Both the position numbers and the translations under genes were made by a program. A stretch of DNA of 64,000 nucleotides from Bacillota bacterium (GTDB lineage: Bacteria > Bacillota > Clostridia > Peptostreptococcales > Anaerovoracaceae), in assembly GCA_016293805.1 (NCBI GenBank), contig JAEDDI010000001.1:93596-157595 (forward strand), given 5' to 3'. Below, in pieces: positions 19,008 to 28,467 of the stretch. Within the stretch, counting starts at the first letter, position 1, and each line of letters opens with the position of its first letter. Below the pieces are notes generated by a model, which saw only the letters and a program-made list of their open reading frames with translations, did not search any database and was not told the DNA's origin.

Positions 19008-21599
19008 ATGGCAAAAGAAAAATTATCTCCTATGATGAAACAGTACCTAGAAACAAAAGAGCAGTACAAAGATTGCATACTGCTGTTTCGTCTTGGAGAT
19101 TTTTATGAAATGTTCTTTGATGATGCTGTAACTGTATCATCTGAACTTGAACTGACACTCACAGGAAAAAACTGTGGTCTTGAAGAGAGGGCTCCTATGT
19201 GCGGAGTCCCTTTCCATGCTGCGGATACATATATAGCAAGACTTGTTGAAAAAGGCCACAAGGTGGCAATCTGTGAACAGATGGAAGATCCTTCAGCATG
19301 TAAAGGTATTGTAAAGAGGGAAGTCATAAAGATTGTGACTCCGGGTACAATTACAAGCACAAGCATGCTCAGGGAAAATGAAAATAACTACCTTGCATCC
19401 GTCTGCGGTGACGGTGAAGGATACGGTATAGCCTACTGTGATATTTCTACCGGAGAAACATATGCAACAGAAGTATCCGATATGGATGAGCTCTTAAACG
19501 AGATAGTAAAAATATCTCCAAGTGAAATCATATCAAATGAAGGTTCTGCAGTATTTACGGATATCGACAGAATCAGAAAATACACAGACGTTCCGTACGA
19601 GCTTCTGAACGATTCATATTTTGAAAGTGAATCTGCATGTGACTTTTTACTTCGTCAGTTTAAAGTTGCATCACTTACCGGTATAGGACTTGAAGAAAAG
19701 ATGAAGGCATGCTGTGCAGCAGGAGCAATGCTTTCATATCTCCTCGAAACACAGAAACAGAGTCTCGGTCAGATAACATCTATTTCAGTATACGAAACAG
19801 GAAACAGCATGTCACTTGACAAGGCGACAATCAGAAATCTTGAGATAACCGAAACTCTTTATGACAAAACTGTCAAAGGCTCACTTCTCGGAGTTCTTGA
19901 CAAGACAAATACTGCCATGGGATCACGCCTTATGAAACGCTGGCTCAGAGAGCCTCTAAACAGCGTCCTGCCGGTAAAGAGAAGACTGGATGCAGTAGAA
20001 GCTCTGCTTGACAACGTCCTTGCAAGGAATAATATAAGAGAATGTTTAAGACAGGTCTATGACTTTTACAGACTGGCAGGTAAAATTGCATCCGGCAGCG
20101 CAAACGGCAAGGACATGACAGCTCTGAGAAACTCAATAGCTGTACTGCCTGAACTGAAATACGAACTTTCAGGTCTTGACAGCAGTCTGCTTGATGAACT
20201 TGAAAGTGAAATTTCACCTCTTGAAGAGATACATGATATGATTAATGAGGCAATATGCGAAGACTGTCCGTATACAATAAGAGAGGGGGGTATAATCCGC
20301 CCCGGATATTCAGAAGAACTTGACAGCCTCAAGGATTCCATCAAAGATGCCAGAGAGTGGATATCATCACTTGATTCATCAGAACGTGAAAGGACCGGTA
20401 TCAAAAACCTCAAAGTCGGATACAACAAAGTATTCGGATACTATATCGAAGTATCAAAGTCAAACTACGACCTCGTTCCGGAAAACTATATAAGAAAACA
20501 GACACTTGTAAATGCAGAACGCTACATCACGCCGGAGCTTAAGGAAATGGAATCACTTGTACTGAATGCTGAAGCAAAAATCAACAGCATGGAATACAAT
20601 CTGTTCTGCGAAATACGAGATAACATAAACAGATATATTCAGGAAATACAGCAGACTGCAGCAGCAGTTGCACAGGTGGATGTACTGACTTCGTTTGCAC
20701 ACGTCAGCGCAGCCAACGGCTATATCAAACCTGAAATAGACAACGGTGACACAATATCGGTAACTAAAGGAAGACATCCTGTCATTGAGCAGTTTATTAA
20801 AGACGGCGTTTTTGTGTCAAACGATTTATATATGAACAGAGATGATTCGTCCATGCTCCTTATAACAGGTCCTAACATGGCCGGAAAATCAACATACATG
20901 CGCCAGAATGCAATCATCGTTTTAATGGCTCAGGCAGGCTGTTTTGTGCCTTGTGAATCATGTCAGATAGGTATTGTAGACAGAATATTCACAAGGATAG
21001 GAGCATCAGACAATCTGGCAGCAGGGCAGAGTACTTTCTTTGTTGAGATGAGCGAACTTGCATATATTCTTAATTCAGCCACTGACCGCTCTCTCATAAT
21101 CCTTGATGAAATAGGCAGAGGAACAAGCACCTACGACGGTCTTTCAATCGCATGGGCCAGTGTGGAATATCTTTGCAGCTCAAAGCTTAAGGCAAGAACA
21201 ATGTTTGCAACCCATTACCATGAACTAACTGTTCTTGAGGATGAGATAAAAGGAATATGTAATCTGAATGTGGATGTTGCAGAGGAAAACGGGAATATAG
21301 TATTTCTTCATAAAATAGTTTCAGGTTCTACCAGCAGAAGCTACGGAATACATGTGGCAAAACTGGCAGGTGTTCCTGCGCAGCTTCTTGAAAGAGCAGA
21401 TGAAAAACTCTCGGAACTTGAAAGTGGAAGCACACATCCCGTAACAGGTGCAGAAGAAAAACAGCCTGTACAGATGAGCCTTTTCAGCACAGAGCAGTCT
21501 CCTCTTGCAGATAAAATACGTTCAGTTGACCTTATGGAGACAACCCCGTCACAGGCTCTGCGCATACTTGAAGAACTTAAGGAGGTTCTTGAGAAATGA
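19008..21599 (+). CDS. mutS: DNA mismatch repair protein MutS
   Basis: An 863-residue MutS. The mismatch-reading Phe-x-Glu is in RLGDFYEMFFDDA near residue 30. Connector, lever and clamp domains follow. The ATPase has Walker A GPNMAGKSTYM and Walker B LIILDEIGRGTSTYDG, then the signature ATHYHEL. The C-terminal QMSLF resembles a clamp-binding peptide. It overlaps mutL by the ATGA at 21596. Confidence 0.97.
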   Translation: MAKEKLSPMMKQYLETKEQYKDCILLFRLGDFYEMFFDDAVTVSSELELTLTGKNCGLEERAPMCGVPFHAADTYIARLVEKGHKVAICEQMEDPSACKGIVKREVIKIVTPGTITSTSMLRENENNYLASVCGDGEGYGIAYCDISTGETYATEVSDMDELLNEIVKISPSEIISNEGSAVFTDIDRIRKYTDVPYELLNDSYFESESACDFLLRQFKVASLTGIGLEEKMKACCAAGAMLSYLLETQKQSLGQITSISVYETGNSMSLDKATIRNLEITETLYDKTVKGSLLGVLDKTNTAMGSRLMKRWLREPLNSVLPVKRRLDAVEALLDNVLARNNIRECLRQVYDFYRLAGKIASGSANGKDMTALRNSIAVLPELKYELSGLDSSLLDELESEISPLEEIHDMINEAICEDCPYTIREGGIIRPGYSEELDSLKDSIKDAREWISSLDSSERERTGIKNLKVGYNKVFGYYIEVSKSNYDLVPENYIRKQTLVNAERYITPELKEMESLVLNAEAKINSMEYNLFCEIRDNINRYIQEIQQTAAAVAQVDVLTSFAHVSAANGYIKPEIDNGDTISVTKGRHPVIEQFIKDGVFVSNDLYMNRDDSSMLLITGPNMAGKSTYMRQNAIIVLMAQAGCFVPCESCQIGIVDRIFTRIGASDNLAAGQSTFFVEMSELAYILNSATDRSLIILDEIGRGTSTYDGLSIAWASVEYLCSSKLKARTMFATHYHELTVLEDEIKGICNLNVDVAEENGNIVFLHKIVSGSTSRSYGIHVAKLAGVPAQLLERADEKLSELESGSTHPVTGAEEKQPVQMSLFSTEQSPLADKIRSVDLMETTPSQALRILEELKEVLEK

Positions 21600-23368
21600 T
21601 AAGACTTCTTGATAAACAGACTGCCGACAAAATTGCAGCGGGAGAGGTTGTCGAAAGACCTGTTTCAGTAGTAAAGGAACTCATCGAAAACTCCATAGAC
21701 GCAGGTGCTTCAGCAATAGCCGTTGAAATACGAAAAGGCGGTAAAGAATACATACGTATAACAGATGACGGATGCGGAATACACAGGGAAGAAGTTTCAC
21801 TGGCATTCAGACGCCATGCCACCAGCAAAATTGTCAGAGCAAGCGATCTTGACAGTATAGACACTCTAGGCTTCAGAGGAGAAGCTCTTGCCAGCATCGC
21901 AGCAGTTTCAAGAGTAAGAATGGTAACAAAGACCGCTGATGAAAGTACAGGAACTCTGTGTGTTATTGAAGGAAGCGAGGAAGCAGATGTTTCACAGACA
22001 GGTGCGGATACCGGTACGACAATAGTTGTCAGGGATTTATTCTACAATACTCCTGCAAGAAGAAAATTTCTGAAATCTGATTCTGCCGAGGCAAATCAGA
22101 TCATTGAACTGGTATCACAGATGGCACTTTGCTATCCGTTTATAAGATTCAGGATGATTAATGGAGGAAACACGCTGTTTACAACACCCGGGAAAGGTGA
22201 TACTCTTTCAGCAATTTATACAATTTACGGAAAGACAACAGGAAACTGTCTTGTGAAGGCAGAGAAATCTGAAAATGATATGCACATAATGGCATATGTA
22301 TCAAATACAGGTGAAAGCAGAAACAGCAGAAAAAGTCAGGTGTTTTTCGTAAACGGAAGGGTTGTAAAAGGAAAAGTCATGGACAGTGCTGTAAAGCTTG
22401 CATACAGTGAAAGGCTATTTCCAGGAAGATTTCCAATTGTCTTCATGTTTCTTTACGTTAATCCCGAAACTGTTGATGTGAATATTCACCCAAACAAAAA
22501 AGAAGTGCGTTTTGATGATGAGAAACTTGTAGAAAACTTCATTTCAGAAGCCATAAAGGAAGCTCTCAGAACAGAAGACGCTGTTCCACAGATAAAATAC
22601 AACGCCGAGTCTGTTAAGACATACAAACCAAAGCCGGCTCCCGTAAAAGAAAATAATACAGTTCCTGTTGTTTCAGTTAAAGAACAGCCAAAGCAGGAAC
22701 AGGTTAACATAAAAGAATTACTGAAAACAAAACGCGAAGAATTGAAGATAAGAGAAAATCCTGCTCCAGTTGTTTCGGCAAGGCCGTCAAAACCTTTTAT
22801 ATTCAGTGAACTGAATATACTTGGAACACTTTTTTCGACATATATTGTCGGATTCAGGGAAGATGCCTTTTATCTGATAGACCAGCATGCGGCACATGAA
22901 AGAATATTCTACGAAAAACTGATGAATGAATTTGAATCCTCTGAAAAACACAGACAGTCGCTTCTTATACCGTCTATGTTTGACATACCTGCATCATCAG
23001 AAGGCACAGGCTGGGAAGAAATCCTCAATTGCATGGGGTTTACTGTTGAACCCTTTGGTGGACGGTCATACAGAATGACTGAGATACCTGCATTTATGAA
23101 AATAGGTGAAGCTGAAGAATTCGTCAGGGATTTCGTTTCAGAGATCGAACATGATACGGATATTAAATCAAGGAGAATACTGGACTTAATTGCATCAAAA
23201 GCATGCAAGGCCGCTGTTAAAGGAGGCAGAACACTTCATGAAAGTGAGATAGATGCACTTATTTCAGAACTTGACAGATGTGAAAATCCATATTCATGCC
23301 CGCACGGAAGACCGACATATGTCCGGTTTTCCAGAAATCAGATTGAAAGGATGTTCAGGCGTGCATAG
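21596..23368 (+). CDS. mutL: DNA mismatch repair protein MutL (endonuclease type)
   Basis: A 590-residue GHKL ATPase working with MutS. ATP motifs are ELIENSIDAG, DDGCGI and GFRGEALASI. The C-terminal dimerization domain carries the nuclease motif DQHAAHERIFYEKL, fitting DQHA(x)2E(x)4E, plus CPHGRP. So it is the nicking type used by bacteria that lack MutH. A Lys/Pro-rich linker (about 330-400) joins the halves. Start has AAGGAGG ahead. Confidence 0.97.
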   Translation: MIRLLDKQTADKIAAGEVVERPVSVVKELIENSIDAGASAIAVEIRKGGKEYIRITDDGCGIHREEVSLAFRRHATSKIVRASDLDSIDTLGFRGEALASIAAVSRVRMVTKTADESTGTLCVIEGSEEADVSQTGADTGTTIVVRDLFYNTPARRKFLKSDSAEANQIIELVSQMALCYPFIRFRMINGGNTLFTTPGKGDTLSAIYTIYGKTTGNCLVKAEKSENDMHIMAYVSNTGESRNSRKSQVFFVNGRVVKGKVMDSAVKLAYSERLFPGRFPIVFMFLYVNPETVDVNIHPNKKEVRFDDEKLVENFISEAIKEALRTEDAVPQIKYNAESVKTYKPKPAPVKENNTVPVVSVKEQPKQEQVNIKELLKTKREELKIRENPAPVVSARPSKPFIFSELNILGTLFSTYIVGFREDAFYLIDQHAAHERIFYEKLMNEFESSEKHRQSLLIPSMFDIPASSEGTGWEEILNCMGFTVEPFGGRSYRMTEIPAFMKIGEAEEFVRDFVSEIEHDTDIKSRRILDLIASKACKAAVKGGRTLHESEIDALISELDRCENPYSCPHGRPTYVRFSRNQIERMFRRA

Positions 23369-24053
23369 ATTATTCAAATTGCTGTCAGTCATATTCACCT
23401 TGTACTTTCTTGTAATATGCATTTCATCAGGTTTTAATCAGATTTTCAGTTACATATGGCTTTTTGCAGCCTGCGTCATGTTTGTTTTTTCAAAGCTTGA
23501 AAGAGAAAAACAGAAAGCTGCATTTGCATTAACAGTATCAGCAGCTGTTCTTATTTGTGCAGCAGAAATACCGATAGTCAGAGGTGCATTTTTTAAGCCT
23601 GACATGACAGATGAGTACATAGTGGTGCTTGGAGCAAAGGCTGATGGCTACAAACCCTCTGAAATACTTAAATCCAGGCTCGAAGAAGCAGTATCGCTGT
23701 ATGAACATGGTAAAACAATCATTGTAACAGGCGGAAAGGGCAGTGACGAAATTATTACTGAAGCAGAATGCATGCAGAAGTATCTCATTTCAAAAGGGAT
23801 TCCTGAAGATGATATTATAATGGAGAATAAGGCAGTCAGCACATATGAGAATCTTTTGTTTACTTCCGCACTTATAGACACTTCAAAAGGATGCATTATA
23901 GTTACATCGGATTTTCACACTGCAAGAGCAATGTATATTGCAAAACAGCTCGGCTATGAAAACATTAGCACATCGCCATCAAAAACAAGACTACTATTCA
24001 TGCCGAATTATTATCTTAGAGAGATTCCGGCATTTGTAAAGGCCATATTATGA
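23361..24053 (+). CDS. YdcF/DUF218 family membrane protein
   Basis: A 230-residue protein with three predicted N-terminal membrane helices and a DUF218 domain (VVLGAKADG, VTGGKGSDE, EDDIIMENKAVSTYENL, SDFHTARAMYIAK). DUF218 proteins (YdcF, SanA, ElyC) act in the envelope, but their chemistry is unclear. The frame is open from 23253, but the GTG at 23361 after AAAGGATG is the likelier start, since translation then begins just before the first helix and overlaps mutL by only 8 bases. It overlaps miaA by ATGA. Confidence 0.8.
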   Translation: MHRLFKLLSVIFTLYFLVICISSGFNQIFSYIWLFAACVMFVFSKLEREKQKAAFALTVSAAVLICAAEIPIVRGAFFKPDMTDEYIVVLGAKADGYKPSEILKSRLEEAVSLYEHGKTIIVTGGKGSDEIITEAECMQKYLISKGIPEDDIIMENKAVSTYENLLFTSALIDTSKGCIIVTSDFHTARAMYIAKQLGYENISTSPSKTRLLFMPNYYLREIPAFVKAIL

Positions 24054-24976
24054 ACACCATTATTATAGTCGGCGGGCCTACTGCCTGCGGTAAAACTGAA
24101 TATGCTATTGAGATTGCAAAAGCTTTAGACGGAGAAATCGTTTCATGTGACTCAATGCAGCTGTATAAGTACATGGATATAGGAAGTGCAAAACCGGACG
24201 CTCATGAACTGGCTCAGGTCAGACATCATCTTGTAGATGTAATTGATCCGAGAGAAAAATTCTCAGCTGCAAAATATCAGAAGCTGGCGCGGGAAGCGAT
24301 AGATGATATACTCTCGAGAGGGAAAACTCCTGTAATAGCGGGAGGAACAGGCCTGTATATCAACTCTGTTATATATGACATGAATTTTTCTTCAGCAGAT
24401 GCAGATGAGGATGAAAGGAATAGGCTTAGAATACTTGCAGAAAAAGAAGGGCCTGAGGCACTTCATAAACTGCTTCAGGATGCAGATCCCGATGCTGCTG
24501 CAAGAATCCATCCCAATAATATAAAGAAGGTAATACGTGCCATAGAGGCTGCAAGAAGCGGAAACAGAATACCTGATTTCGATAAATCATTTGTACCGTA
24601 CAGCAGATACAGTCCAAAGATGATTGCACTGACAAGAGACAGAGAAGAATTATATGACAGAATCAACCGTCGCGTTGAAATCCTATTCGACAAAGGGCTT
24701 GTGGATGAACTGGTTTTTCTAAAAAAAATGGGACTGTCACCGGATGATATATCAATGAAAGGAATAGGATACAAGGAAGTTTTGGGATATCTTGACGGCA
24801 GGTACAGTCTGGAAGAGACAAAGGAACTTGTAAAGAAAAACACCAGACACTACGCAAAGAGACAGCTTACATGGCTCAGACGCTATAAAGATATCCGTTT
24901 TTTCAATCTCAGTGAATACGAAGACAAGAATGCTGCACTGGAGGATATTATATCATGGCTGAAAAAGAAACAATAA
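24050..24976 (+). CDS. miaA: tRNA dimethylallyltransferase
   Basis: A 308-residue MiaA, which adds a dimethylallyl group to A37 of tRNAs reading UNN codons. The P-loop GGPTACGKTEYA, the conserved SCDSMQLYKYMDIGSAKP, GGTGLYINS and the RRYKDIRFFN end all match. It follows mutS-mutL as in many bacteria and overlaps both neighbours (ydcF by 4 bases, the recombinase by 22). No hfq gene follows. Confidence 0.96.
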   Translation: MNTIIIVGGPTACGKTEYAIEIAKALDGEIVSCDSMQLYKYMDIGSAKPDAHELAQVRHHLVDVIDPREKFSAAKYQKLAREAIDDILSRGKTPVIAGGTGLYINSVIYDMNFSSADADEDERNRLRILAEKEGPEALHKLLQDADPDAAARIHPNNIKKVIRAIEAARSGNRIPDFDKSFVPYSRYSPKMIALTRDREELYDRINRRVEILFDKGLVDELVFLKKMGLSPDDISMKGIGYKEVLGYLDGRYSLEETKELVKKNTRHYAKRQLTWLRRYKDIRFFNLSEYEDKNAALEDIISWLKKKQ

Positions 24977-26088
24977 TAAAGAACAGAAGCGACAAACCTG
25001 ACAATATCCTTGTAAAAGAATATGAGATAAAGACAAACTGCGAAAAACTTGAAAGACAGATGCCGAATTTTCTAAGGGGCTTCTTCTCATATCTTAAGCT
25101 GAATGTACTGCCTCTCAGCAGGTATGCATACCTTCAGGATATACGTTTTTTCCTAAATTATCTTGTTAACCACACAGATCTTACACAGGCAGATAATATG
25201 AAGGATATAAAACTTGATGATTTCAGAATTATTGAGGCTGTAGATATCAATATCTTCATAGATTACTGCAGACAGTATGAAATAGAGACAGAATCGTCTG
25301 TAATTGTACAGTCAAACAGCAATACTACGCTTTCAAGAAAGAAAACTTCTCTTTCAGTAATGTTCAAACAGCTGTACAGAGACGGACTTCTTGAAAAAAA
25401 CATTACTGACGGCTTCGACCCTATAAGGGTAAAGAAAGCCGGAGAAAGAGAAATCAAGGCTCTTGAAGATGATGAAGTGCACGCTATGCTCGATGCTGTC
25501 ACAACTGGAGAAGGACTTACAAAGAAGGAACATGATTTCTGGAAAAAAACAAAATACCGAGACAAGGCCATACTTGTCTTCTTTGTGACGTACGGACTTC
25601 GTCTTTCGGAACTTCAGCAGCTGAATATCTCTTCTTTCAATTTTTCAAGGGGAGAATTCAAAATCTACAGAAAAAGAGACAAGGAAGCAGTAATGCCTCT
25701 TAATATGACAACGGATAAAGCACTTCATGATTATCTTGAATACGAAAGAGCATCATATGATGTAATTGAAGAAGGCCATCAGGATGCACTGTTTCTGTCA
25801 GTTCAGGGCAAAAGACTGACTGACAGGCAGATTCGCACCATAGTCAAGAAATACACAAGCATTGCAATGAAAGTCAGCAGAGACGGCGGCTATTCTCCTC
25901 ACAAGCTAAGAGCTACGGCTGCAACAAGTCTTATCGGCAGAGGCAATTCAATTTATGATGTTGCTGCACTTCTTGACCATGAACAGGTGACAACAACACA
26001 ACTGTATGCCCAGCACAGGAAGAATGTGAAAAAGGAACTCGTAAAGGGTTTTGAATGGGAAGAATCAAAAGAAAAGGAAACAGAATAG
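24955..26088 (+). CDS. Tyrosine recombinase (XerC/D-like)
   Basis: A 377-residue tyrosine recombinase. The N-terminal SAM-like domain spans about 30-160. Catalytic residues are visible: Arg216 in YGLRLSEL, His316 and Arg319 in PHKLR, His342 in LLDHEQ and Tyr351 in TTQLYAQH. It overlaps miaA by 22 bases inside a housekeeping run, with no attachment-site repeats or phage genes around, so it is probably a resident Xer-type enzyme rather than an integrase. Whether it resolves chromosome dimers is not shown. Confidence 0.85.
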   Translation: MAEKETIIKNRSDKPDNILVKEYEIKTNCEKLERQMPNFLRGFFSYLKLNVLPLSRYAYLQDIRFFLNYLVNHTDLTQADNMKDIKLDDFRIIEAVDINIFIDYCRQYEIETESSVIVQSNSNTTLSRKKTSLSVMFKQLYRDGLLEKNITDGFDPIRVKKAGEREIKALEDDEVHAMLDAVTTGEGLTKKEHDFWKKTKYRDKAILVFFVTYGLRLSELQQLNISSFNFSRGEFKIYRKRDKEAVMPLNMTTDKALHDYLEYERASYDVIEEGHQDALFLSVQGKRLTDRQIRTIVKKYTSIAMKVSRDGGYSPHKLRATAATSLIGRGNSIYDVAALLDHEQVTTTQLYAQHRKNVKKELVKGFEWEESKEKETE

Positions 26089-26091
26089 AAC

Positions 26092-27390
26092 ATGAAAGAG
26101 AATACAGTCAATATATTAAAGAATAATTTCGGCATAAGTGAAAAGGTTATAGCTCTCATAGATGAGTCTGAAAGGGAAGTAAGCCCGGTGTTTGAGGAAC
26201 TGGATGATATTATGACGTATAACCAGTATAAAGTTCTGGACGTTTTTCAGAAAAACAGACTTGCAGACAGACACTTCTCATGGAATACAGGGTATGGATA
26301 TGATGATGCGGGAAGAGAAATGATAGAAAAGGTGTATGCTGATGTATTCCACGCTGAAGCTGCACTCTGCAGACCTACACTTGTTAACGGTACACATGCG
26401 CTTGCAATTACTCTTCTCGGACTACTAAGACCCGGAGATGAACTGATATACTGCACAGGAACACCATATGATACCCTCGAAACTGTTATCGGTCTTAAAA
26501 ACTACGAACCGGGAAACGGTTCACTTAAGGATTACGGAGTAACATACAGACAGGTTGAGCTTCTTCCTGACGGAAACATAGATTTTGAAGGTCTGCGAAA
26601 TGCAATATCTGACAGGACAAGAATGGTTACTCTTCAGCGTTCAACAGGGTACGGATGGAGAAAAGCAATAACAATAGACAAAATTGAAGAATGGGCATCA
26701 TTCGTATCGGATATCAATCCCGATATCATTAAAATGGTGGATAATTCCTACGGCGAGTTTCTGGATACAAAAGAACCTACAGATGTTGGGGCAGATGTCA
26801 TGGCGGCCTCCCTTATTAAAAATCCGGGAGGAGGTCTTGCGCTTACAGGTGCTTATGTTGCAGGCAGAAAGGATCTCATAAACAGAATCCAGTACAGAAT
26901 GACATGTCCCGGAATAGGAGGGGAATGCGGTCTGACTTTCGGACAGACAAGATCCATGTTTCAGGGTCTTTTCATAGCTCCAAGAGTAGTTAACGGTGCT
27001 GTAAAGGGAGCCGTTTTATGCGGGAGAGTATTTGAAAAACTGGGATACGACGTATGCCCGAAACCAGAGGATAAAAGATCTGATATAATTGAAGCTGTAA
27101 GGCTTGGTACACCTGAAGCAGTAGTATCATTCTGCCAGGGTGTTCAGGCGGCTGCTCCTATTGATTCATATGTCAGGCCTATTCCATGGGATATGCCGGG
27201 ATATGATGATCAGGTTGTTATGGCAGCTGGAGCATTCGTTCAGGGTTCATCAATAGAACTTTCGGCTGATGCTCCGATAAGAGAGCCATATAACGTATAT
27301 TTCCAGGGAGGAATCACATATGAACACTCAAAATTCGGTGTGATAAAAGCTTTGCAGGCGCTTGTAGACGATAATATTATTACGTTATAA
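26092..27390 (+). CDS. Methionine gamma-lyase family protein (YnbB/aluminium-resistance type)
   Basis: A 432-residue PLP enzyme of the YnbB group. ALCRPTLVNGTHAL, KMVDNSYGEF and the stretch ASLIKNPGGG, holding the probable cofactor Lys, are present. The group has been annotated as aluminium resistance or as Cys/Met-metabolism PLP enzymes; the true substrate is not known. It starts 3 bases after the recombinase stop. In Bacillus ynbB also lies near miaA. Confidence 0.85.
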   Translation: MKENTVNILKNNFGISEKVIALIDESEREVSPVFEELDDIMTYNQYKVLDVFQKNRLADRHFSWNTGYGYDDAGREMIEKVYADVFHAEAALCRPTLVNGTHALAITLLGLLRPGDELIYCTGTPYDTLETVIGLKNYEPGNGSLKDYGVTYRQVELLPDGNIDFEGLRNAISDRTRMVTLQRSTGYGWRKAITIDKIEEWASFVSDINPDIIKMVDNSYGEFLDTKEPTDVGADVMAASLIKNPGGGLALTGAYVAGRKDLINRIQYRMTCPGIGGECGLTFGQTRSMFQGLFIAPRVVNGAVKGAVLCGRVFEKLGYDVCPKPEDKRSDIIEAVRLGTPEAVVSFCQGVQAAAPIDSYVRPIPWDMPGYDDQVVMAAGAFVQGSSIELSADAPIREPYNVYFQGGITYEHSKFGVIKALQALVDDNIITL

Positions 27391-27402
27391 GGAGTTGGGG
27401 TT

Positions 27403-28116
27403 GTGATTAGATTTAACAGAAAAAATGTAACGGCGATAATAAAAGGGGTGTTATTTGCCGTTATATTAATCGGTATTCCTCTTTATCTTTACCTGTTTCA
27501 GCGTGATTTCTTTGAAATGTTCAGCAGTGCCGGAGATGTAGAGGCATACATTTATCAGCATAAAGGTTATGGAGCTCTTTTACTGATTGCCGCTCAGATA
27601 ATACAGATAATAATCTGCGTCATTCCCGGCCAGCCGTTTCAGTTTGCAGCCGGTTATATATACGGCAGTCTAATAGCCATACTGATATCTATTGTGGGAG
27701 CGTTTATAGGAGCAACTATTACTTTTTATCTTGCCAAGCTTCTCGGAAGGGATGCGATGAATCTGTTTTTCGGTGAGAAAAAAGTAGTTAAATATATCGA
27801 AAAACTCGATACTAAGAACGGTTTTCTTGTACTGTTCATTTTATATTTCATACCCGGGTTTCCAAAAGATGCAGTCAGCTACCTTGCAGGACTTTCCAGA
27901 ATAAAATGGGGGCCTTTCATAGTAATTGCAACAATAGCTAGAATTCCTGCAATGTGCGGAAGCATTCTTATCGGTACTTTTACAAAAGATCAGCAGTACG
28001 GCCTTATTGCAGTAGTAGCGGTGCTGGTTGTTTCAGTTACATATTTCAGTGCAAGACATAAGGACAGAATACTTGAATGGAGTGATAAAGCTTATGAAAA
28101 ACTCAGAAAACTGTAG
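27403..28116 (+). CDS. TVP38/TMEM64 (DedA-like) membrane protein
   Basis: A 237-residue integral membrane protein with a first helix at about 12-31 and several more helices. The DedA/VTT signature is in GQPFQFAAGYIYG and the later FYFIPGFPKDAVSYLAG. Relatives act in lipid scrambling or undecaprenyl-phosphate transport; no specific role can be given. Start is a GTG behind AAGGAG. Confidence 0.85.
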   Translation: MIRFNRKNVTAIIKGVLFAVILIGIPLYLYLFQRDFFEMFSSAGDVEAYIYQHKGYGALLLIAAQIIQIIICVIPGQPFQFAAGYIYGSLIAILISIVGAFIGATITFYLAKLLGRDAMNLFFGEKKVVKYIEKLDTKNGFLVLFILYFIPGFPKDAVSYLAGLSRIKWGPFIVIATIARIPAMCGSILIGTFTKDQQYGLIAVVAVLVVSVTYFSARHKDRILEWSDKAYEKLRKL

Positions 28117-28420
28117 GAAAGATATCAGAATTACAGCTGTAAGACAGGTTATTCATGAGGATTTGTGCAGTAAATATGAGAATCCCATAGTACATACATG
28201 CAGCATCAGGGAAGGGGATGTATTCATCTCTTCCGGAGGTAATAAACCATGCGGATTTTGTGACAGCGCATGGGGCAGCATGGAGTACTTTGTCAGAGAG
28301 CTTTCATCAGGGGGAGGAAACTTCTTTGACGGCTGGATGAAAAATCCCAAATCTGCCATGATTTCATGTAATGACGGATTCAGACCGTTTTCGTTTCTAA
28401 TTGAAACAATTGAAGATTAG
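28094..28420 (+). CDS. TIGR04076 family protein
   Basis: A 108-residue protein matching the TIGR04076 pattern: a start like DIRITAVRQVIHEDL, then CSIREGDVF, CGFCDSAWGSM, a GGGNFFDGW block and DGFRPFSFLIE. The function is unknown; conserved Cys residues suggest metal or redox chemistry. The start used is the ATG at 28094 with GGAG 11 bases before it, overlapping the TVP38 gene by 23 bases. A strong hairpin follows. Confidence 0.75.
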   Translation: MKNSENCRKDIRITAVRQVIHEDLCSKYENPIVHTCSIREGDVFISSGGNKPCGFCDSAWGSMEYFVRELSSGGGNFFDGWMKNPKSAMISCNDGFRPFSFLIETIED

Positions 28421-28424
28421 TGAT

Positions 28425-28455
28425 ATCCCCTATGCATACTGTCTGCATAGGGGAT
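28425..28455. terminator. Convergent hairpin between TIGR04076 gene and hyuC
   Basis: Perfect 12-bp stem ATCCCCTATGCA / TGCATAGGGGAT with a 7-base loop. It separates converging genes. The T-run is poor on both sides, so it may work mainly by structure. Confidence 0.65.
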
Positions 28456-28467
28456 TATTGAATATGA

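Noticed and set aside
24955..26088. Integrated phage or genomic island
   Set aside because: Only one recombinase gene is seen, in a housekeeping operon, with no flanking direct repeats, tRNA gene, or phage genes.
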